A DNA stretch of 64,000 nucleotides, from contig JADJLZ010000009.1 of assembly GCA_016709875.1 (NCBI GenBank), positions 218,824 through 282,823 of the forward strand. Reading direction: 5' to 3'. A program made the position numbers and the translations under genes. Source of the DNA: Planctomycetota bacterium. Lineage in GTDB: Bacteria > Planctomycetota > UBA1135 > GCA-002686595. Below are positions 1 to 8,605 of the stretch, one piece after another. The notes beneath the pieces were generated by a model that saw only the letters and a list, made by a program, of their open reading frames with translations, made no database searches and had not been told where the DNA came from. Each line of letters begins with the position of its first letter. The first letter of the stretch is position 1.

Positions 1-709
1 GGTAGGCGACTGCGCGCGCGGTCATCTTCGGGTCGACGGGCCAGCCGAGCTTCGCCGCGTCCACCAGCGCCGGCACCACGCTCGCGGTCGCGAAGCTCGT
101 CGACCAGGTCGGACGGCGCGAGATGACAGGGCCCTCGTAGTAGCCCCAACCGCCGAGCGGGTCCTGCGATTTCGCGAGGTACTCATTCCACTCCAGCGCG
201 CGCGCCTTGAGCTTCGTCTGCCACTCCGCGGACTGGAAGCGCGGGTCGCAGGCCGCCTGCAGCATGCAGTTGAAGCCCATCAGCGCGGGCCAGGTGCTGT
301 CGATGTCCCAGTCGCTGCCGCGCTTGGGGATCGGCTTCGAGACCACCCACTCGAGCGCGTTCTCGAGCGCGGCGCGGCGCTCGGGCGTCTCGTCGGCGAC
401 CATCAGCGCCTGGCAGCAGAGCGCGTCGCCGGCCATCTGCCAGGCGTAGAAGCTGGCCTTGGAATAGTTCTGCTCCCAGAGCGAGACGGGCTTGTCGCTG
501 CCCCACGAGCCGTCGGGGTTCTGCTTGGCGAGCATCCACGCCACGGCGCGTTTCTCGACCGTGCGCGCCTCGTCGGCGGAGAGCGGCGCCTGCGGACGCG
601 CCATCGCCGGCGCGTGCTGTCCCGCCTGCGCGGGCGCCTGGGCTGCCGGCGCCGGCGCGGCCGCGGGCGCCTGCGCCAGCGCGCAAACGAGCAGCGACGC
701 GAAGTTCAC
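1..709 (-). CDS. Secreted squalene-cyclase/prenyltransferase-like toroid protein (partial)
   Basis: About 236 residues are visible; the C-terminus lies beyond the left edge. The chosen start is GTG at 709-707, which overlaps the TGA of the upstream lipoprotein gene as GTGA and yields a hydrophobic leader ending near ALAQ, followed by an Ala/Pro-rich stretch. An internal ATG at 604 is the alternative. The body has the short repeats NPDGSWG and DPLGGWGYYEGP, with WPALMGFN between them, typical of the alpha/alpha toroid of squalene cyclases and prenyltransferase beta subunits. Planctomycetes carry many exported proteins of this fold that are not proven cyclases, and the catalytic DXDD region cannot be seen, so the substrate is unknown. 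It is probably translationally coupled to the lipoprotein gene. Confidence 0.7.
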   Translation of the reverse strand, partial: MNFASLLVCALAQAPAAAPAPAAQAPAQAGQHAPAMARPQAPLSADEARTVEKRAVAWMLAKQNPDGSWGSDKPVSLWEQNYSKASFYAWQMAGDALCCQALMVADETPERRAALENALEWVVSKPIPKRGSDWDIDSTWPALMGFNCMLQAACDPRFQSAEWQTKLKARALEWNEYLAKSQDPLGGWGYYEGPVISRRPTWSTSFATASVVPALVDAAKLGWPVDPKMTARAVAY

Positions 710-1548
710 TTCTTCGTCTCCGGCTTGGGAGCTTCCTTCATCGGGGCGTCGCTGGCCTTGTCGGAGGCCTTTTTCTCGGCCGGCATCTTCTGCTTCGCCT
801 TGGCCTCCTTGAGCGCCTCCTCGAGCTTCTTGACCTCGGCCTCGAGCTCGTCGAGCTCGTGCTCGGTCTTCTTGTTCTTGAGCTCGGTCTCCTGCTTGTT
901 GCGCTCCTGCTTGGCCTTGGCTTCGCGGTAGTCGCGCTCGGCGCGCTCGAGCTTGTGAGCCAGGCCGGCTTCCTTCTGGACGAGATCGAAGTCACGCTTG
1001 TTGGTGAACTCCTTCTGCGCCAGCTCGAGCCCGCGCGCGGCGAAGTCGACCATCGACTGGTGGCGCTGCACGACGAACTCCTTCGTGAGGTCGGCGAAGT
1101 CCTCGCTCTTGTAGAGCGCCTTGAGCTCGTCCAGCTCCTGGGTCTGCTCCTTCAGGCGCTGCTGCGCGCGGTCGATGTCGAGCTGTCCGTCGGCGAGCGC
1201 CGCGGGCAGCTGCACCGCCTTGAAGTTCTCGAACTCCTTCTGCGACAGCGCGCGGTCGAACTCCGCGTCTTCGACGTCGCTCTTCACGTCGCGCGCGGAG
1301 GCCTCGGTCGAGAGGCGCTCGATGCGCGCCTCCAGGCGTGCGCACTCGAGCTCGAACTTCTTCTTGTCGAGCGCCTTCGTCTGTGACTCGATGCCGGCGC
1401 CGGCATCCGTCTCGGGCGCGTCCGCGACCGGATGCGCGTTCGGGGCGGAGGGGCCGGCGGTCGAGCCCGAGCCCTGCGTGCTGGCGCACGCGGCGAGCAG
1501 GGAGAGAGCAGCGAGGGCAGGGGGCAGGAGGTGTGCGCGGACGTTCAT
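706..1548 (-). CDS. Coiled-coil lipoprotein
   Basis: 280 residues. The start is ATG at 1548; a TTG-initiated upstream extension to 1737 has no signal character and was dropped. The leader ends in a lipobox (LLAAC, Cys about residue 21), so the product is predicted to be lipid-anchored. After a Gly/Ser/Pro-rich linker, residues 55-260 are almost continuously charged (Glu, Lys, Arg, Leu heptads), predicting a long coiled coil, and the tail is rich in Lys, Pro and Glu. No enzymatic motif is seen. It overlaps the next gene by four bases (GTGA) and diverges from the P5C dehydrogenase gene. A structural or spacer role in the envelope is only an inference. Confidence 0.75.
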   Translation of the reverse strand: MNVRAHLLPPALAALSLLAACASTQGSGSTAGPSAPNAHPVADAPETDAGAGIESQTKALDKKKFELECARLEARIERLSTEASARDVKSDVEDAEFDRALSQKEFENFKAVQLPAALADGQLDIDRAQQRLKEQTQELDELKALYKSEDFADLTKEFVVQRHQSMVDFAARGLELAQKEFTNKRDFDLVQKEAGLAHKLERAERDYREAKAKQERNKQETELKNKKTEHELDELEAEVKKLEEALKEAKAKQKMPAEKKASDKASDAPMKEAPKPETKK

Positions 1549-1687
1549 GTTCGGCTCCGGAACTCGTGGGTACGGGCCGATCATGATGAAGTGCCGCGCG
1601 CCGCAGGAAGGACGGAGCCCGGACTCGACGCGCAAAGCCCGTGTTGCGATACTGCGCTGCTCCCCTCCGAACGAAGGAACCTCCCCC

Positions 1688-3319
<1,632 letters not shown>

Positions 3320-3324
3320 CCCGC

Positions 3325-3600
3325 ATGAACTGGTCTGCCTTCCTCACCATCTTTTCCTCCGTCTTCGTTGCCGAGCTCGGCGACAAGACGCAGCTCTCGA
3401 CGCTGCTCTTCGCCGCTGACGCGCGCCACTCGCGCTGGACGGTCTTCGCCGCCGCCTCCCTCGCGCTCGTCAGCACATCCGCCCTCGGCGTCCTCGCAGG
3501 CTCGTTGCTCGGCAAGTCCCTCTCACCCATGCTGCTGCGCTACCTCGCAGGCATCGGTTTCATCGCGATCGGGATCTACACGCTGCTGCGGCGCGACTAG
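3325..3600 (+). CDS. Half-size GDT1/UPF0016 (TMEM165-type) cation transporter
   Basis: 91 residues with three predicted membrane helices. The first carries the family signature ELGDKTQ near residues 16-22. GDT1/UPF0016 proteins transport Mn2+ or Ca2+ (MneA and Mnx are bacterial examples) and normally carry two such motifs in about 200 residues. This one has a single repeat, so it would have to form a homo- or heterodimer; single-domain forms are known in bacteria. It begins five bases after pruA, so the two genes are probably co-transcribed. The substrate cannot be told from sequence. Confidence 0.85.
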   Translation: MNWSAFLTIFSSVFVAELGDKTQLSTLLFAADARHSRWTVFAAASLALVSTSALGVLAGSLLGKSLSPMLLRYLAGIGFIAIGIYTLLRRD

Positions 3601-3609
3601 CCCGCAACC

Positions 3610-3641
3610 CGCGGCGAGCGCCGCGGACACCCGGGGTGTCC
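3610..3641. terminator. Tandem hairpins between convergent genes
   Basis: Two short GC-rich hairpins sit between the convergent 3' ends at 3600 and 3666: CGCGGC/GCCGCG (3610-3615 with 3620-3625) and GGACACC/GGTGTCC (3625-3631 with 3635-3641, three-base loop). Neither has a T-tract, so termination is inferred from position and structure. Confidence 0.4.
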
Positions 3642-3665
3642 ACGGCGCTCACCTCCACGGAACCG

Positions 3666-5033
3666 TCAGTGAGCCTCGATGGCTCCCATGTCCAGGTACG
3701 TGCAGAAGCTGCACGCCGAGGAACCCACACCGGAATCGCCGACCGCGGTCTGATCGAAGAGCCTCTTTGATCCGACGGCATCCTCAGGGAGCGCTTCGGT
3801 TGTATCACCGTCACCATCGACGTCCAGGCTGTCGGTGGGCAGCAGACCGTAGTTGGCAGCATCGACGCAGAGTGAGGTGATCTTGAGCCTCAGGTTCCCG
3901 AGGCCGTGGTTGGAGAAGACGGGATCGAGGGTGATGTTCAACCCCGGGTATCCGCCCCCTTCGATGTCGGTGTAGTCCACCGTCACCGCACCCGCACCGC
4001 CGATCGGCGCCCCCAGTGCGAAGTTGTTGAAGTACAGAATCGAGTTGTACACCTCCGCCTGGCACGAGGTTCCGACGTACAAGGCCTGGCCGTCCGCGCT
4101 CGCGTTCCCCCGGTTGTCGGCCAGCGTGCAGTTCACGATCCGAGAGCTGGCGCCGGAGCTGGATGCGCCGACTTCCAGCGCGATCGCGCCTCCGGTGGAG
4201 GCGATCGAGGTGAAGTTGTTCCAGAAGACGCAGCTCGTGAAGTCGAGCCGGTCGCCCGAGTTGAATCCCGTGAGAAATACCGCGCCTCCGTCACCGGTGG
4301 ACACGCTTGCCTTGAAGCTCGAATCGACGACCTCACCGTGAGCGAACTCCGCGTAGATCGCGCCGCCCAAGTAGGCCTTGTTGTCGTTGAACTCGCAGTT
4401 CTTGATCTGCAGGAGTCCAGCAGCCGCGCTCATGCCCTTCGCGGCGTAGATCCCCCCACCGAGGTTCGTCAGAGCGACGGCCGCGTAGTTCGACGTCAAG
4501 AAGCAGTTCGCAAGTCCCACATCGCTGCCGATGGCCTGGATCCCGGCCCCGGAGACGTTCGCTCCGGTCGCGTAGCCGTTGCTGATCGCGAGGCCGTCGA
4601 TCACGACGCCGGGAGAGCCACCCGTGCCCACGACGTTCTGGATGTCGAGGACGTGCAGCGCGTTGTCGGTGTAGATGGCCAGGTTCCCGATGTTTCCATC
4701 GAGGATCGTGTTCGCGAACGAGCCCAGGCGCCCCTGAAGGGTGAGCTCCGTCCCCTTGAACCCGCCGTAGAACGAGAGAGGCCTGTTCACCACGAAGCCG
4801 GCGTTGGTGGCCGGCCGGTACGTGCCCTCGGCGATCCAACACGAATCCCCTGGCGCTGCTGCCGCCAGGGCGACGTTGAGGTCGTTGTAAGCCAACGCCC
4901 AGGTTGTGCCATTGCCGCCTGCTGCTGCGGCGACGTTCACATGGATCACCGCCGCCAGCGCGGGCGTGATCGTGAAGCAGACGAGGGATGCAGCGAGGGC
5001 GAGCGAGCGCCGAGCCACGAAGCGAGCGATCAT
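3666..5033 (-). CDS. Exported right-handed beta-helix protein (choice-of-anchor Q type)
   Basis: 455 residues. ATG at 5033 opens a signal peptide ending near PALA (about residue 27). The sequence then follows the polymorphic-outer-membrane-like, right-handed beta-helix pattern: WALAYNDLNVALAAAAPGD, IAEGTY, FYGGFKG, NTILDGN, VIDGL, GGGIYA, GGAIYAE and GGAVF, closing with LDMGAIEAH. This is the architecture of choice-of-anchor Q surface proteins. No catalytic residues are evident; adhesion or carbohydrate binding is the usual guess. It is divergent from a PD40-propeller gene 159 bases away. The same divergent arrangement recurs at 60317-62250, where the beta-helix protein is a clear paralogue of this one. 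Confidence 0.85.
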   Translation of the reverse strand: MIARFVARRSLALAASLVCFTITPALAAVIHVNVAAAAGGNGTTWALAYNDLNVALAAAAPGDSCWIAEGTYRPATNAGFVVNRPLSFYGGFKGTELTLQGRLGSFANTILDGNIGNLAIYTDNALHVLDIQNVVGTGGSPGVVIDGLAISNGYATGANVSGAGIQAIGSDVGLANCFLTSNYAAVALTNLGGGIYAAKGMSAAAGLLQIKNCEFNDNKAYLGGAIYAEFAHGEVVDSSFKASVSTGDGGAVFLTGFNSGDRLDFTSCVFWNNFTSIASTGGAIALEVGASSSGASSRIVNCTLADNRGNASADGQALYVGTSCQAEVYNSILYFNNFALGAPIGGAGAVTVDYTDIEGGGYPGLNITLDPVFSNHGLGNLRLKITSLCVDAANYGLLPTDSLDVDGDGDTTEALPEDAVGSKRLFDQTAVGDSGVGSSACSFCTYLDMGAIEAH

Positions 5034-5122
5034 GGGTTCCTCCGGAAGATCAGTGGTCGGCGGGATGCATCCGAGCCCGGGGGTCGGGAAGGGACCCCCG
5101 CCGAGAAATCGAAGCGTGACGG

Positions 5123-5154
5123 TTGCCTCCCCCCCCCCCTGTCAAGCGTATGCT
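5123..5154 (+). promoter_or_regulatory. Putative promoter with a poly-C tract in its spacer
   Basis: TTGCCT (5123-5128, four of six matches to TTGACA) and TATGCT (5149-5154, TANNNT type) point towards the PD40 gene at 5193. The 20-base spacer contains eleven consecutive C residues (5129-5139). Losing three Cs would give the optimal 17-base spacing. The geometry resembles slippage-controlled promoters of surface-protein genes. A TTGACA also reads on the opposite strand (5145-5140) directly abutting the tract, but no good -10 follows it. Confidence 0.4.
5129..5139. repeat. Homopolymeric C11 tract
   Basis: Eleven consecutive C residues lie in the control region between the divergent beta-helix and PD40 genes. 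Tracts of this length are prone to slippage in replication and also to sequencing error. Confidence 0.9.
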
Positions 5155-5192
5155 CCAAGAAATCGCTGAGATTCCCACAGCGCGGAGGCACC

Positions 5193-7059
5193 ATGAAGTT
5201 CTCGATCCAGGCTCTCGCAGGTTCCCGCTCGAACGCCGCCCCACGGCGATCCCCAGTCGACACGAAGCGACTCATGCTCGCGTTCGGAGTGGCCGTGCTC
5301 GCGGCGACATCCTCTGCCCAATTGACCGAGCGCGTGAGCGTGACCTCGACCGGCGCACAGGCTTGGGGTGGCGGCGAAATCCCCACGCCCCCTGCGAATG
5401 CAGTGTCGGCCGATGGCCGCTTCGTGGCTTTCATGTCGGTGTCGCCGGACATCGTTTCCGGGGACACGAACAACAAGTGGGATGTCTTCGTGCGCGACCG
5501 GCTCAACAGGACGACCGAGCGCGTGAGCGTGAGCTCGAGTGGCGGCCAGGCGAACGCACACTCGGGCATCTGGGGCCTGGCAATGAGCCGCGACGCGCGT
5601 TTCGTGGTATTCCAGACCGACTCGACCAACCTCGTCACCGGAGGCACGAATGGGGCGTGGCACATCATTCTCCGCGATCGCCTCAACGGGACCACCGAGC
5701 TCGTCAGCGTCGATTCGAACGGAGTGCAGGGAAACGGTGGTTAGCTTCCATCCCGTCGTCACGGACGACGGGCGTTACGTAGCCTTCTCCAGCCTTGCGT
5801 CGAACCTCGTGCCTGGGGACACGAACAACACCGCAGATGTCTTCGTGCACGACCGGGTCACGGGTGCGACGGAGCGCATCAGCGTTTCGAGCGGTGGCAG
5901 CCAAAGCAACGGAACCAGTGAGTTTGCAAGCATCACTCCAGACGGTCGATTCGTTTCGTTCGATAGCACCGCCACGAGCCTTGTGCCCAGCGACACCAAT
6001 GCGCACTACGACGTCTTCCTACGCGACCGACTCACGGGCACGACAGAGATCGTGAGCCTTGGTTCGAATGGCGCGCAGGGGAACGGCGACTCGTGGGAAT
6101 CCACGTTGTCGACAGACGCCCGCTTCATCGCCTTCTCGAGCAGGGCCACAAATCTGCTGCAAGGAGACTCGAACGGCACCTTGGATGGCTTCGTTCGCGA
6201 CCGGCTGAGCGGAACAACCGAGTGCACGAATGTCTCCACCGCGGGAGTCCAGGGAGACCACGGCGCCACGTACTCCGTGATTTCGCCGGACGGCCGATAC
6301 GTTGCTTTCCGGAGCGATTCGAGCAATCTTGCCCTTCCCGCTCCTTCTGAGGGCATCTGCATCCGCGACCGTCAGCTCGGCACGACCGAGTATGCCAGCT
6401 ACTGCTACGACGGCTCGATCCCCAACGGAGAGACCGATCCGCCCTCGATCTCTCCCGACGCACGCTTTGTCGTTTTCCGCAGCTCCGGGACGAACCTCGT
6501 CCCCAACGACACGAACGCGAACACCGACGTCTTCCTCTACGACCGCTACGCAAGCTCGTTCACCAGCATCTGCGATCCGCTCGACGCCGCGGTGCTCGAC
6601 TGCCCCTGCAACAACCCGCCCGCCTCTCCCGGCCGCGGTTGCGACAACTCCTCCGCCACCGGCGGCGCCATGCTCGCCGCGAGCGGCGTCGCATCCCTCT
6701 CCGCGGACACGCTCGCCTTCAGCACCACCGGCGAGAAGCCCAACGCGACCAGCATCCTGCTCGAAGGCGACAGCGTCCTCGCCACGGGCGCCCCGTTCGG
6801 CCAAGGCGTGCGCTGCGTCGGCGGAACTCTCCGCCGCCTCTACACCAAGACCGCCCACAACGGAGCGGTCCTCGTACCGGACCTCGCCGCCTCCGATCCG
6901 ACGGTCTCCGCGCGCTGTGCGCAGCTCGGGGTCGCGATCACCCTCGGGGAGACGCGTGTCTTCCTCGTCTACTATCGCGACCCGCTCGTGCTCGGAGGCT
7001 GCGCCGCCACCAGCACCTACAACGCGACCCAGAGCGGTGCGGTTCTGTACGCGCCGTAG
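5193..7059 (+). pseudogene. Exported PD40/TolB-type propeller protein, frameshifted
   Basis: ATG at 5193 follows GGAGG. A signal peptide (hydrophobic core LAFGVAVLAATSSAQ) leads into propeller blades of about 55 residues with the pattern SxDGRFVAF...SxNLVxGDTN...DVFVRDRxxxTTERVSVSS. After GVQGNGG the frame meets TAG at 5742-5744; dropping one T at 5741-5742 restores SFHPVVTDDGRYVAF, and the second frame runs cleanly to 7059. The gene is therefore either one base too long, or misread, or truly inactivated. The last 150 residues form a Cys-rich C-terminal module (CPCNNPP, GCDNSS, FGQGVRC, VSARCAQLG, YYRDP) shared with the protein at 62250. Corrected length is about 621 residues. Function is unknown; surface exposure is inferred. 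Confidence 0.8.
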
Positions 7060-7291
7060 CACTCGAACGTTCGAGCCCCGCGCAGCCCGCTCGGGTTCCG
7101 TTCTCCCGTCGATGGAGGCCGAGCGAATGGCTCGCACACCCCTTCGAAACTTCACTTCCCCGGCGGCTGGCGCGGGGCTTTTCCGACGTCCTCCCTGCGC
7201 ACTTCGGCTGCTCCAGCGCCCGCCCCTGCGCCCCTGCGCCCCTGCGCTCCCCGCCTCCCCTCGCCCTCCCACCCAACACTCCGCGCGCAAA

Positions 7292-7357
7292 ATCGCCGCG
7301 CGGCTGTGCCGCGCGGCGATGAGCGTGCGGAGTCGCGGGGCGGCTGCGCCGCCCCGC
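7292..7357. terminator. Two GC-rich hairpins in the 7060-7376 gap
   Basis: The 317-base gap between two convergent genes holds no convincing ORF. It contains a perfect 13-base-pair hairpin (7292-7304 with 7308-7320, loop TGT) and a 10-base-pair hairpin (7335-7344 with 7348-7357). On the minus strand the first is followed by TTTGCG, a weak T-run, so it may terminate the leftward selenoprotein-candidate transcript. The T-tract is too short for certainty. Confidence 0.4.
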
Positions 7358-7376
7358 CCTCACTTCCTTCCGCGCC

Positions 7377-8564
7377 TCACTTCTTCGGCTTGGGCTTGGG
7401 CTTCTCGCCCGCCTTGCCCTTCTCCGGCTTCTCGCCGCTCTTCGGCTTTTCCGCCGGCGCCGCCTTCGCCTCGGCGATCAACTGATCGACAGCCTTGTCC
7501 ATCTCTTCGCCGCGGACGTTCTTGAACCGGATCACGCCCTTCGCGTCGAGCACGTAGATCGTCGGCCAGCTCGAGACGCCCCACTTGGTCGGCAGCGGAC
7601 CAGCGGTGCTGCCTTCGATCGCCTGCCGCCAGGTGATCTGCTCCTTCTCCAGGATTCCCTTCACCTTCGCGGCATCGCCATCGCTGTTGATGCCCAGCAG
7701 CGCGAAAGGTTCGTTCTTCAAGCGCTCAACGAGCGCGCGTTCGTGCGGGATCATCGCACGACAAGGGGGTCACCACTCGCCCCAGAAGTCGATCACCACC
7801 ACTTTCCCGCGGTAGTCCTCGAGCTTCCACTTCGCGCCGTTCTCGTCGACGGCCTCGAATCCGGGCGCGGTCTTCCCGATGCTCAGATTGTCCGCGACGA
7901 ACAACCATCCATCGGCCATCCCGCCGTAGGTCTCCTCGCCCCACGGCAGCTTCAGCGTGCCGTAGTCCTTTTTCATCTTCTCGTAGAGCGCGTGCAGCTC
8001 TTCGGCATCCTCGCCCTTCTCGCCGCCGACCTTCTGCACCTCCATGAACAACAACGCAGCCGCGACCGGCTTGGTCTTGTTCTTGGCCTTCAACTCTTCG
8101 AGCGCCTTCGGCCCTTCCTTCTTGCCGAGCAGCTGACCCGCGGCGAACACCAGCAGATCCGCCTCCGGCGAATCCAGGTGCTCGGCCACCATCACCTTCG
8201 CCGCCTCTTTCGCGGCGTCCATGTCGCCCGCGTTGCCCGCGAGCAGCATGACCTGCTTCAGCGCCTTGGCCGCGGTCTCGCTGCCCTTGGCCTCCTCGGC
8301 GAGCGCCTGGTACTTGGGCAAGAACAGCTTGTCCGGGCTCTCCTCGCCGAGCTTCTCGCGCTCGTCGTCGTCCTTCGCGGACTTCATCTTCTCCTCGAAG
8401 CTCTTGCGCGCGAGCGCGAGCTCCTTGTCCAGCCCGGCAAGCTTCGTCGCTTGCGCGTCCGGACTGCCCTGCTTCGTCGGCGCCTGCAGCGTCGCGTGCA
8501 CGGGCAGCGCCCACGCACCCAGCGACGCTCCCAGCGCCATCAACCAGACAGCACTCCTCTTCAT
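7377..8564 (-). CDS. TlpA/redoxin-family thioredoxin with in-frame UGA at the active site (candidate selenoprotein)
   Basis: ATG at 8564 has a strong GGAGGAGG site upstream. Residues 1-24 are a signal peptide; residues 30-230 are a charged helical region; a TlpA/AhpC-TSA thioredoxin domain starts near residue 232 (IGKTAPGFEAVDENGAKW, KVVVIDFWGEW). Codon 265 (7772-7770) is TGA, exactly where the first active-site cysteine of WCxxC belongs, and the frame continues as PPCRAMIPHERALVERL, then INSDGD and the cis-proline loop SSWPTIYVLD, ending in a Lys/Pro tail at 7377. The product would read W-U-P-P-C over 395 residues. A perfect seven-pair hairpin begins eight bases after the UGA. Either it is a secreted UxxC selenoprotein or a TGC-to-TGA change has split the gene. 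No selenocysteine machinery lies in this window. Confidence 0.8.
7741..7761 (-). promoter_or_regulatory. SECIS-like hairpin after the in-frame UGA
   Basis: In the mRNA, UGA is followed by eight bases and then UCGUGCG, a seven-base loop AUGAUCC and CGCACGA, a perfect stem. If the closing G-C pair opens, the loop starts with G, as bacterial SECIS models prefer. Distance and size fit a bacterial SECIS that recruits SelB, but this has not been tested by a covariance search. Confidence 0.45.
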
Positions 8565-8605
8565 GGAAACCTCCTCCTCGGGACCATTCCCGATCTGCTT
8601 CGATC

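Noticed and set aside
5129..5145. TTGACA next to the poly-G run on the minus strand as promoter of the beta-helix gene
   Set aside because: Perfect -35 but no acceptable -10 at 15-20 bases; kept only as a remark in the promoter entry.
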